Positions 30,393 through 41,981 of a DNA stretch of 64,000 nt are shown here, piece by piece (position 1 is the first letter of the stretch; every line of letters begins with the position of its first letter). The notes beneath the pieces are model-generated. The model was not told where the DNA came from and ran no database searches. It saw only the letters and a list, made by a program, of their open reading frames with translations. A program made the position numbers and the translations under genes. The stretch is from Vitis vinifera (taxonomy: Eukaryota > Streptophyta > Magnoliopsida > Vitales > Vitaceae). The stretch spans positions 10,161,001-10,225,000 of the forward strand of contig NC_081822.1 in assembly GCF_030704535.1 (NCBI RefSeq). Reading direction: 5' to 3'.

Positions 30393-32164
30393 TCACACAC
30401 AGACCCTCTCTAATGGTGGAATCGCCCCTAAAACTTCCTCTTCACTTGAGGGGGCAGAGAGTAAAGGAGCGGGTGGAAGTGAGCAATTGGATTGACAGGC
30501 ACCTGCCAAAACACGAAGACCCCCGTCCTAAGGATAGGATTTTGGATTAGAAAGCCAAGCCCACCATTACTATAATCCCACCAACCATTTAAAGGCAAGT
30601 GTACTCAGTGCTTGGCCGAACAATCCTCCCACGCGCTTCATGTGGCCGTGGTAGGCACAGCCTCAGCAGCACTTCGATGCATTGACCTCGTTAAGCGTCT
30701 CCGTCTCCATTTGATTCAGACATGATGACATCGAAGTTATTGGGAAGACCAATAGTGGGCCATCCACCCACATGGCCACTAATTCTCCTGATGGGCCGGT
30801 GCGTTTCTAGGCTTGTGTTCCGTACGGGCGTAACGCCGCTCTTAAATTTTCTTTATTAATCTCAAATAAAAACCTCTTTTTCAAATTGAATCACAATTTA
30901 ATTAAAGTACTTTTCATCGAAGCCTTTCCTTTTCACACTCAATAAAATTATTCCATCTATTCTTTTGAAATCATAATTTTATCAAAGGAGGAGGCGTAAG
31001 TCATTTGTCTCTTCCCAAAAAATCATTGATAAATTGCCTGCAACGTGTAGCACAAGCTTTTTTATTAACGCCAAAGATTGATTCACTACAAGAAAAGGAA
31101 AATTTTAATAAATGAGTGACCCCATATGACAGCTACGTAAGCATCAAAATTGGATAGTTAGTCTAATGGAATTGTCATGGATTACCTAATACGTAAATTA
31201 TTTCTATCATTGAAAGAAAATTTCCTAAAATTTAAAGATCCCGAGGAGGTTGGCCTTGCCAAGCTGGTTTTTATTAAGGTTGAGCATATGTCATATTTGG
31301 CATGTTGAATGTTGGATGAATAATATATATTTTGTTATTAATTGGTTCCTTGAATATGGGATGACACAAAATAAAATATTCATAAATTATTATATTCTAT
31401 ATTTAAATAAATGTAAGATAGGAATATAGGATATGCAATGTAATATATTATCTATTTTTCTTTTTATGAAAAGTATTAATGGTGTTCAGTATTCAATGAT
31501 ATCCTATTTTATTAGAAATGATAAATTATATCTAAGATATATATTTTCTATATAAAAAAATGATAATCTAATATATACCTATCTTATCTCACCAACCAAT
31601 TATAGTTTTAATATATTCTAGTATATTTAAAAAATGAAATCACGGTTACCTTATATTTTAATTAAAATATTTTTAAAATAAGATGAAATAAAAATCACAT
31701 TTTATAAATAATAAAGTTGAATCCACTTATCAAATAAATTATTTTATTTTCATTCTTATTTATGGATTTTAATATTTTACAGGCCTTTTATTTTTCAAAA
31801 TAATAATTTTCAACAAAGGGTTTTTTTATATCTTAGTTTTTAAAATAATTATTTTCTCAATATAAATCTCTAAGTATTCTTATATCTTTTATAAAAATTA
31901 CTACAAAATAAAGTAAAATAAAATAAAAGGGAAAAAAGTTACTTGAATGTGTTCATGCTATAGAGAAAGGTGTTAGGCTGAAGTACCGCAGACAGAGCTT
32001 CTCCGGAGAAAAGGAAGGGGGGTGGAGAGAATGATAGTACCTGAGGAGAGATACGAGCGTGGCTGCGTGGGTAAAGAGGTATATGTTGAAGGGAGAGTGC
32101 GAGTGGGTAAAGGCTAAAGAATGTACGTTAAGGTAATAGAGCAAGTGGATTAGAGAAAAGGTTA

Positions 32165-32540
32165 GGCCATGTTTGCTAATTATTTTTTAAAGTAATTTTT
32201 TTCTTTAAAAAAAATTAGAAATTATGTTTGATAATTAAAAAATAATTTTATGTTTTTAAAAATAAAAATTATGATGTTTTCAAAAATACATTTTTAGTTG
32301 TTTTTAATCATTTTCATTTATTTTTTGAAGGTTATTTCAAAACATAATTTTATGAATATTAAAAATAAAGCAATGCATATAAAAATTATTTTTAAAAATA
32401 TGAAAATAAAAATATAAACAATCATTTTAATTTTTTAAATAAAATTTTGTTCTATAAAATATTATAATATAATTTTTTTAAAAGATTATTCTAAAATACT
32501 ATTTTTCTATAACTGTTTTTAAAAATATTTCCTAAACAAA
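32165..32540. mobile_element. Possible degenerate MITE
   Basis: It starts with GGCCATGTTTGCTAATTATT and ends in sequence whose reverse complement (TTTTGTTTAGGAAATATTTT) is only loosely similar. The interior is A/T-rich with many TTTTTAAAAA motifs typical of grape-type MITEs. Ends are uncertain. Confidence 0.3.
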
Positions 32541-33221
32541 ATTTAAATCTTTGGTAAATATTTTGTTAAAAGTTAAAAATCACTTATGAAAGTGCATGTT
32601 TGGGATATGATTTTCATAAGACATTGAAATTTTAGGTTATTTCATCTAAAGAATCAAATCATCCCCAATTTGTAAAATCAACCTTTCACTTTTTTTCATT
32701 TGAAAATACCCATTTTGGTCAAGAATGTTCTAATTTTTTTCTTACAAAAATAACATTTAAAAAAAAAATTTAAACACACATGTAAATAATAAAAAAATGA
32801 AAGGGTATTATGTAAAAAAAAATAAAAATTACTCTTCAAGTTCAAAAATAAAAGGGGTTAGTTTTACAAATTTAAAATATTTTCATCATTTTAATTGATT
32901 AATCCATGATTTTATTGCCTATGATTTTTTACGTGGAAATTATGATAGTTTTGAATATAGTGTCATCTTTTGAAAATTAACTTTTCTAAGGGTCCTATAA
33001 CAATTTAAAATTTTAAAAATAATTATTTATTTGTTTTCTAATAATATTTATAATTAAAATGTTTACAATCTATGAGTACACAATTTTTGTATCACATCTT
33101 CAATATATAAAAATTATTTTTGTATGTTAAATAATATATTAATATTATTTTATATTTTTAAAATTCTTTTTTATTATAAATTTAATTTTTTTTAAATATA
33201 TATTTTTTATTTTACAAAATA

Positions 33222-33223
33222 AG

Positions 33224-33284
<61 letters not shown>

Positions 33285-33285
33285 A
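33222..33285. repeat. Compound (AT)n-(GT)n microsatellite
   Basis: About 48 bases of alternating A/T run directly into about five TG repeats, in non-coding A/T-rich DNA. Confidence 0.9.
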
Positions 33286-34728
33286 AACTAAATTTTATAA
33301 TATATTCTACCACTTATTTTATTTTATATCATATCAAAATATGGATGATTATACTAAAAAAATATTGATAAAAATTTTGACATGGAATATCAATAAAACA
33401 AAATTATCCCGAGGATATGAAAATAGTATAAAATGATTTCCATGATTTTTTTATTTCATATAGTAATAATATATATAGTATGAAAATTCTAAAATATATG
33501 CAAAAAAAAGTCAAATATTGCTCTTTTTTCAAATATGTGAAAATTATATTTTAAAAATGTTATTACTTATATTAAACTTTAATGAAAGTTTTATTAATCA
33601 CTTTCAACAACATTAATAAAATGTTATATTATTAATAATAAAATAAAATAAGAAAAAATAAATAAAACTAAAAATAAATTTAAATTATAGAAAATATTTA
33701 CTTTTACTCAAAATATGAATTATTCAATTATAAAATATAAAAATTAAATTAAACTAGAAAAATCAAAATTCAAAAAGCTATAACTAGAAGTCTATTTAAT
33801 ATGTTTATTGTGTGTTTTTTTTTCAATTATTTTTAATGAAAAGAGAAATAGAAAAATATTAAAATGTTTTTAGAAAATAAATTAAAAGATGAAATAAAAG
33901 TGATATTTAGAGTTCAAACAAAGTGGTAAAAGGGAGAGTAAAGAAAAAGATAAAAAATATATAAAAGTAAAAAAAAAAATGAAAGATTTACAAGCATATT
34001 CACTTTTCTCCATTTCCTTCATGGTTATTTTTGTCTTTCATGTTTACATCAATTATATTAAATATATAGTTATATGATCTGGTTTAGTTAACCCTAAATC
34101 ATAATTATTAGACATATCATTTAACCAATCAAATATAGTCTTCTACTCAAAAATCCAAAATGGGCCATGGTAAAAAAAAAAAAAAATCATCATCACGTGA
34201 ATTTGCCATCCATACTTACTTCCACGTGTATATAGATTATGGCGGCCACGTCTTTCAACCTTTCCATTTTGTTGTCTTATTTTTATGCATAATATTTATT
34301 TCATTAGACACAAAATAAAAGTGCATTCATACAATAATGATTTTTTTTTCATATATAAAATTATTTAAATGATTAGTATTCGAATAAAATATTATATAAA
34401 TAAAATGATAAATAAAACAGAGCTTTAATCTTAAGTCATTAACTTTGAACCATCTGAAACTCAATTTCCACGTTTACATGTGACATGTAATGATTGATAT
34501 TTTTTTATTTGACCTGTCACTAGTGAATTAATTAAAAAGAAAAAAGAAAAGAAAAGAAAAGATCGAATCAAATAAAAGTTGACACACGGAGCAGAACAAA
34601 CCAAACGCAACCTTGACATAGAAGAATCGTGGCAAGCGACTATTGGCTAAGGAAGAATCCCGCCCGACCCGCTCAAGGACCAGGGAAGAAAGAACAGAAA
34701 ATAAAAAGGAAAAAAGAGTGCGAGGACA

Positions 34729-34736
34729 TATATAAA
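34729..34736 (+). promoter_or_regulatory. TATA box for the Ubc12-like gene leader
   Basis: TATATAAA sits in a locally GC-richer stretch 1.35 kb before the Ubc12-like start codon, at the start of a purine-rich then pyrimidine-rich leader. It would put the transcription start near 34760 and imply a non-coding first exon, because the coding start follows the acceptor TCTTTAATAG at 36080. Confidence 0.5.
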
Positions 34737-35467
34737 CGGAGGAGGAAAGATCGGAAGAAAAAGTTTTCGGAAAAAGAACACTCTGCTGCCTTACTCTACT
34801 TTTCAGCGTCTATTTCCAGAAGGTTCTCTCGCATTCTGCATAGCTTGTTTCCTCTGGAACCCTTAAGTTTAGCGTTCTTCATTCGTGTTAATAATGTATT
34901 ATTTACCGTTTCTTGATTATTGGACGTTGTGTTTGGTTGCTGGGAAAAGATGGGGAGCAAAAGGACGAAATAGGGTTTTGATTCTTTTGAATGTTAGAGT
35001 CTTCTTCCGTTAGGTGGGATACCGAAAAAAAAAAAAAAAGACTCTCTCCAGTTGAAACCGATGCAACTATTTGGCTTACCTGGCTCCGGTTTTCATTTTA
35101 TATTTTGGGAATCGAATAACTGACACTATTAGACTCGTAGTTTTATCTTCATTTTTCTTTTAATGTCCTTAGTTTTCTCGACAACCAAACGGAGCGTTGA
35201 TGTTTACGTTCTTGATTCTGATGGATTGTAGGGATTTGATTGGCTCTGTGGGAGTTGTTTTTTACAATCTTGATTCTTCGTTCTTTTTATATAGTTCATT
35301 TCTTCTTCTTTTAGAAATGATCAGGATTCAATATTTGCTGTTAAATTTTCACACTAGCGGAAGGCTAAACAATTACGTGGAATATTTCTATAATATACCC
35401 TGAGCTTGGTAATTATTCTGCATCTGCAATATCCTTCCTGTTAAGCGAGCACCCACTAATTATCTAG

Positions 35468-35771
35468 GCTATGTTTGCTTTTATGGGAATTTGAGGGAAA
35501 ATGGGAGGGAAAGAAAATGCAGAGGAAATGTGAAAGGAAAGAAAAAAAAAAAATTGAAGTTAATAAATTATTTTATGTAATTCTTCGAACTCATTTCATT
35601 TATTTTCATCCATTCTTATTGAATAATTTAAAAATATATAAATTTCTAATTAATTTCAATTGTATTTGATTTTCTTTCGTATTTTTCATCGTAAAACCAA
35701 ATATGAGGAAACCATTTTCCGTAACATATTATTTTTATTTTCTTAGTATTTTCCAGGAAAGCAAACATAAC
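35468..35771. mobile_element. MITE, about 304 bp, in the Ubc12-like leader intron
   Basis: The left end GCTATGTTTGCTTTTATGGG and the reverse complement of the right end (GTTATGTTTGCTTTCCTGGA) form imperfect terminal inverted repeats. The interior is A/T-rich without coding potential. It lies inside the predicted leader intron of the downstream gene. No exact target duplication is visible. Confidence 0.6.
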
Positions 35772-36085
35772 ATTAATATTTTGCTTACCATTTTGCAAAT
35801 ACCAGGGAAAATGTTCTCTAGATTTAGGTGATTGATGATCAGCACTTGGTTCAATTTGTGAGACACTCTTTCTTGATGAAAAATATTCTTAGTGACTGGT
35901 TATAGTTGGCATACAGTATCCAGAACCTTTGTCCTTGAAGTTTGTATCTTGTTAGTCCATGAACAACTATTTTGGATGACTGTTCTATTGCATTTGTATT
36001 TCAAATGGTCCATTGTGTGAGATATTATTGTCACACATGAAACTTGTTCTTAATGGACTACTTTGTTCCTTCTTTAATAGGAATA

Positions 36086-37863
36086 ATGATTAGACTCTTT
36101 AAAGAAAAGGAGAAACTGAGGGAAATTGCTGAAAGTTCAGACGGAAGAGCTCCAGTGAAGAAGCTAAGTGCAGGAGAATTACGGCTTCATAAAGGTTTTT
36201 TGTCTTATGACTAGTGATGAAAGTTTTTCAATTATTCCCTGTTGATCTTGTAGTGAATGTTTGCTTACATTTCATTTATGCTTCGTAAATTGTTGAAAGC
36301 ACATGTATGTATCTATACATAAACAAGTTGGGTTGGTGTGATTATTGTTATTATTATTATGTGGTTAAATGGAAATGAAAATTGACTGCAGTGGAGCAGT
36401 GGGAATTTTGCATCCTGTGTTAAGTCTAAATGTCTTGATTGACATTGTTATTTGATGACAACTTTGTCTCTTTTCAATTTTGAAAGGAGAAGTCCCCCTC
36501 TTCCCCCCCAAACCCCCATATACACAAAAGAAAAAGAAAGGGAACATTGTTATCCTTTCAAGTCACACAACCTTAATGTGGTCTAACTTATGGCTGGAAT
36601 TTCATCGAATCATCATGGGAATGGAAACATAATGGTCAAATAGATCTTATGTGTGTGAAGTGAATCTTATTGGAAAGTAAGATATTCATGGCAGTTTTAA
36701 GTTTGTGTTTTCTCCAAAAGGACGATTATCTCTAGTATTAGGAGTGGAAACGAATGAATTTGGTTTTTTTGGGATGATGATGTTCAAAAACTAGAATGGT
36801 GAGTAATTCTAGGAGTGTTATGGTTAGAGTTGACCCTTGTAAATTTAAGGCAAGGGGAGGGCCAGAAGAATTTTCATTTGGAGCATCAACAGCTAAAAAT
36901 ATAGAATTTTCATTTTCTCAGTGACGGTCCAGTGCATTTCCTTGTTATTTCTATGATCTGTTGTAATTATAATCTTTTTCATCTTGTAGATATAAGTGAG
37001 TTGAACCTACCTGAATCTTGTGGCATATCATTCCCCAATGGGAAGGATGATCTCTTGAACTTTGAGATCACTATTCGGCCTGATGAAGGATTTTATGGGT
37101 AAGTAATCATTTCCAAGTACCTTAGAGAATTTGTTCAATGTTAGACAACTTTTATGCTAGTGTGATAATCTAATGGCGTTTAAATACACTCTGCAGTTCT
37201 TGTTATAGCTATTTTGTCAAACTCTTGTACAATTATCTGGATCTTAGTATAATTGAAATTGTGAATCATTTTTTGAACAACATTTTTCTGCTTATCACAG
37301 AGGTGGGGATTTTGTGTTCTCCTTTGAAGTTCCCCTTATGTACCCTCATGAGGCACCCAAGGTCAAATGCAAGACAAAGGTGGGCAAACCCCAGTAGTCC
37401 ATTTTTGTTAATGTTCATTCTCCTTTACTAAATTGTACTATTAATCATGTTATCCTGCAAGTAATTGCTAACATTGTGTCCTACCTGCAGGTCTACCATC
37501 CTAACATTGACTTGGCAGGAAATGTCTGTCTTAACATTCTTCGGGAGGACTGGAACCCTGTCCTAAACATAAACACTATCATCTATGGACTGTATCATCT
37601 ATTCACGGTAGTTCCTATTCTTTTGATGGCAAGTCCTGGGAATTGGCTGATTAAGTCTCTAATTGTGTGTGTTATGTGTGCAGCAACCCAGTCACGAAGA
37701 CCCTCTCAATCCTGATGCAGCTGCACTGTTGAGGGCTTCTTCACAAGGATTTCAAGCTGTTGTGAGACATGTAATGACTAATGGGTATAGAGGAGAGACA
37801 TATCACCCTCTATTCATGCAGCATATGAAGGCAGCATCCTACCATCAATCACGACTCAAATAA
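36086..37863 (+). CDS. Ubc12/RCE1-like NEDD8 (RUB)-conjugating enzyme E2
   Basis: Predicted 197-residue protein from five coding exons: 36086-36194, 36990-37098, 37301-37379, 37491-37607 and 37684-37863, all with GT-AG introns and consistent phase. The start [10 protein letters not shown] follows a leader-intron acceptor. [19 protein letters not shown] and [20 protein letters not shown] are the Ubc12-specific N-terminal region that docks to the NEDD8 E1. [20 protein letters not shown] leads to the catalytic Cys112 in [12 protein letters not shown]. Ubc12 forms a thioester with NEDD8/RUB and passes it to cullins. The last 59 residues (from [10 protein letters not shown]) diverge from canonical RCE1 and run about 13 residues longer, and FYGGGDF replaces the usual YYLSGTF, so this may be a diverged paralogue. 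It is transcribed in the same direction as the BES1-like gene 1.65 kb downstream. Confidence 0.92.
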
Positions 37864-39368
37864 AGCCACTGCCGTCATGGTCCAATCCTCTAACATGTCT
37901 CTGCAACACGATCTTTCATGCAAAACGGTTCAATAGGGGTCTTAATTTTTCAGAATTCATATAAACGAGACCTACAGGAAGCTTGAAAATGGGTTACTCA
38001 CCCTTTATTTTGATGAACGAACCAGGTCAGACTCTGGGCTTTGGAATTACGCTGGGAGGAGGACAATCATTATACATACTTGTAATTCGATTTTTTGCGT
38101 TTGGTGGTTGAGAAATGTGTAGATCTATTAGTTGATGGGACTTCCATCTCTGCCATTCAAGTGTTAAGGGCCTTCCGTATCCTTCCTTTTTAACTTGTGC
38201 TAAAATTCTGTCAGCTCCTGTCATTCATTCAGGGCAATCGCATACAAGAGCCATGCCTAATCATTGAACTAGTATTTTCGCATTAGAGTGCTGTGATGTG
38301 AGTCAGCAAGTAGGATGAGCCAAAATCAACCAACCAGATTAGGCAATATTTGCAAGCCCAAAGGCCCAAAACAATCACATGCTTTGTCGATTCCCTTTAC
38401 CCATCCTTTTTTTTTTTTCTGGTCTGGTCTTGGACTCTTGCAAAGGGGAAAGGATTAGTAGTTGAATTGGCCTATAATCTTGAAATTTTCTTGTTGATGA
38501 ATATACATAACAACTGGGTTGGTGACGCAGAAGGTGGCTGAAATAACTCAATTCGTAAAAAGGGCTTGTTGGGGATCATCATATTATGTGAAAGCACAAT
38601 CAGTAGTTTTAGGTGGGGGAGGGGTGGGATTTTAGCATGGAGTCCAAAATAGTGACTGCCAAGGCCATCCATTGTCGGTTCTAGTACCAACTATAATTGC
38701 GCTACTGTTGGGAATGCTTCAATATTAAAGACACGATGTTTCTGGTTTACAGCAGAGCCACAGCTCCATGTGTGATGACTCTCCAAAAGGGCCAGGACCA
38801 CAAGTTTATAAGACTTTGATGTCTTAGCTGACAAAACCCTCCCTCCCCACTTCACAATTTCCAGCCTTTTAATCATGTATTCACACACCCACACCCCACT
38901 ATAAGTTTAAATGCAATTTTGCCATTAAGCAGTAACAATGCCCAAATTCCAGGGCAATAATCATCTGATACCATCCAAGTGCTATTAATTTTTAGCTCTT
39001 GAATTGTCATAAAATCATTGAATGAGGAGAAATATGTGACACACTGAATGTTCTGCAACTTTCTATATTAGTTATTTGTTTGTTGGGTTGTCATGTTAGT
39101 TAATTATTAACATTGGATGGTAGTGATGACGTAATAAATTGAATATTTGAAATTTAAGTTGAAAACCCTACAACAGAATAAGGCAGAGTGTGACACACAT
39201 AGACAATGTTTCATTCAGGCATGAACACGTGATGAACAGGTCCACCTTAATCATTCACTCTTTTTTAGTCAATAGAAAGTGTGCATAAAGGATGAATCTT
39301 AGAGCAAGACGCATAAGATCTATTGTGCACCTCACCTCATGGTAGCATCTCTTAAAGTAAGCAGTGGG
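37864..39368. other. Spacer between Ubc12-like and BES1/BZR1-like genes
   Basis: Contains the Ubc12-like 3' UTR and the BES1-like promoter. The short open frames on both strands have no recognisable family. A TGAACACGTGATG segment near 39222 includes a CACGTG G-box about 290 bases before the BES1-like start codon. Confidence 0.55.
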
Positions 39369-39376
39369 CTATATAG
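39369..39376 (+). promoter_or_regulatory. Probable TATA box of the BES1/BZR1-like gene
   Basis: CTATATAG lies about 140 bases before the start codon, giving a leader of roughly 110 bases without an intron. Confidence 0.5.
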
Positions 39377-39517
39377 CCAATACGAGGCTACACATACAAC
39401 GAATCAAAGCACAGGCCTCGTAACCTACTTCACAGTCTTCACTTGCCTTGCCCTTGGTCGTGGGGGTCAAATCCCCTGCGACGCACCCCACCTAGAGATA
39501 TTCAGTTCGCCGGAAAA

Positions 39518-40765
39518 ATGACGTCAGAGAGGACGCCGACGAGGAGGAAGGCGTCGTGGAAGGAGAGGGAGAACAACATGAGGAGAGAGAGGAGGAGGAG
39601 AGCCATAGCGGCAAAGATATATGCGGGCCTCAGGGCTCAGGGCAACTATCGTCTTCCAAAACACTGCGATAACAACGAGGTCCTCAAGGCTCTCTGCTCC
39701 GAAGCTGGTTGGACCGTTGAAGATGACGGCACCACCTATCGCAAGGTTCCACTTCTACCCACTGCTTTCTTTATCTATATTAGATAAGCGCGCCCCACCC
39801 CCCTTTACATTTGTTATGAGAAAATAGGTTGCTTTTTCCATTTGATTTTCTTGTTTGGTTCAAGTTTCTGGGTTTTGTCTGGGAATGGTACTTGGTAGCA
39901 TGTAAAATGCTGTGCTCCTGGGTACAATTTTTGTTTGGAAGATTGGGAAATTATGAGGATTCAATCCCCAAATCTTTGAATTGGAATCTAATGGGTGGAT
40001 TGATGCATAAAAGAGCTGATAGATCAATGCGTGTTTTTCATAAGAATTCGTTTACTTGTTTGCTTTCAGGGATGCAAGCCTCCCCCCTCAACTGAGATTG
40101 CAGGAACTTCCACAAACAACACTCCCTGCTCTTCCCAGAAACCAAGCCCACCATCTTCCTCCTTTCCAAGCGCATTCGCTTCCTACCAACCCAGTCCCTC
40201 ATCCTCAAACCTGTCTTTCATGGATGCCAATGCCTCTCTCAATCTCCTTCCATTTCTCTACAAGTCTATCCCTTCATCTCTGCCTCCTCTCCGAATATCA
40301 AACAGTGCTCCTGTAACACCACCTATTTCGTCCCCAACCTCCAGAGTTCCCATGCCTAAACCCAACTGGGAGTCCCTTGCCAAAGAATCCATGGCCTCTA
40401 TCCATCACCATTACCCCATCTTTGCTGCTTCTGCCCCAGCAAGCCCTTCTCGCTGTCAGTATATTGCTCCTGCCACTATACCTGAATATGAGGAGTCTGA
40501 CACCTCAACTGTTGAGTCAGGCCAGTGGGTGAGTTTTCAGACGTTTGCACGCCATCTTGCTCCATTGCCCCCAACCTTCAATCTTATGAAACCTGTGGCT
40601 CAGAAAATTTCACCAGATGAAGCAACCAAAGAGAAGGGGATAACTCCCGAGTTGGAAATTGGAAGTGCACAGGTGAAGCCCTGGGAAGGGGAGAGGATTC
40701 ATGAGATAGGTTTGGATGATCTGGAGCTTACACTAGGAAGTGGAAAGAGTAGGAGTAAAGGCTAA
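39518..40765 (+). CDS. BES1/BZR1-family brassinosteroid transcription factor
   Basis: Predicted 307-residue nuclear protein from two exons, 39518-39745 and 40070-40765, joined in phase 0 (TTYRK|GCKPPP) as is typical of this family. Residues 10-76 are the BZR1-type DNA-binding domain ([47 protein letters not shown]), which binds E-box and BRRE sites. Residues 90-130 are a Ser/Pro-rich region with likely GSK3/BIN2 sites. [11 protein letters not shown] (151-161) is the 14-3-3 docking site. [19 protein letters not shown] (211-229) is the PEST segment recognised by PP2A, and LELTLG (294-299) is the EAR repression motif. Shared motifs place it with BES1/BZR1/BEH1/BEH2 rather than BEH3/BEH4. Brassinosteroid signalling stabilises and activates such proteins. 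It converges with the TAG gene, 1.2 kb apart. Confidence 0.97.
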
Positions 40766-41981
40766 CCCTGAACCTGCTCTGTAAATATGTTAGAACAGAA
40801 GGTGGTGATTCCTGGTTTGCTCCATTACATGTAGAAAGTGCAGTTCAGTCTTCATCCAGAAACTCACCACTGAGAAATGCTGGTCTACAAATGAACTTTG
40901 TAGCAGAAGGGATTAGATTTTCATGTGGGGTTTTATTTTTAAATAACTTTCTTTTCTCAATTTAATGTAATCACAAGCATTAAACATTGATATTGCTTGG
41001 CATTTCCTGTTGCAATCGAGGGGGTTGTCTCCTTTGTAGACTATGGGAAGATGAGTTAATGAAGTGTTAATTGAATCAACATCATCTTCATGCAGCAGAA
41101 ATCAACTTCTATCTAATAAGATATTCAGCCCAGTCAAGAGAAAAAAATAACAAATGCATTGTGAAGTCAATCTACCAATTTGGCTATTATTTGCCCATGT
41201 GCCCAAAAGGATCACCTTCTGACAACCTGATCAGATTGTTTTTAGTCTATGGTCCATCAGAGACGGCTACCACCTTATCAATGGGTAGCCACAGAAAAAT
41301 CCTAGATTCATGCACAGACACATAACTGCAAAGAAAAAAAAAATGAAAATGAAAATATGAAACAATAAGAGGCTTATGAACTGAAAAAGGCTTCATCTTT
41401 GGCAAGTATGGAGGAATCTGTTCTTATCTTATCTTATGTCATTTGAGTCATCAAAGCATGTGGGTTCTGCAATCATGTTGTCCTTTGATGTTGTGATTCC
41501 CTAATACTGAGACCTCCTCAAAGTTTTCATTATACATATCTACCAGATGTCATGTCCCACACATCAATCCATCATGTTTGATATTATCAGCTTCGTATCA
41601 TTGCCTAAATTATTGAAGACAAACAAGGGGAAAAAAGCGAGGGAGTTTTGATGATCAATGGAAATTTTTATTGCAGGAAATAATTATTACAATGAAAATA
41701 CCAAAGATTATTCTAACACAACAGAGAATTATCAAAAGCATGCATGCAGCTCTACTCTATGAATGGACGGTCAATAGTTATTAAAAAAACTTCATATTTA
41801 GTAAAACCATTACTCTGGTTAGGTTAATAGATAGACAAACAGATGAAAAAACAACATGCTAAAAGTACATCCAAACACCAACTTAACACTCAGAACTTAG
41901 CTTGTCAGGTCTCTTACTATATCTTCCTCTCGATTACTTGGATTTGTGTGATTGGTCAGAATAAAGTGTGACCCGGGCAAT
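40766..41981. other. Convergent 3' spacer of BES1-like and TAG genes
   Basis: Only 3'-UTR-like A/T-rich sequence is seen; the short frames are not convincing. No mobile element ends are recognised. Confidence 0.55.
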
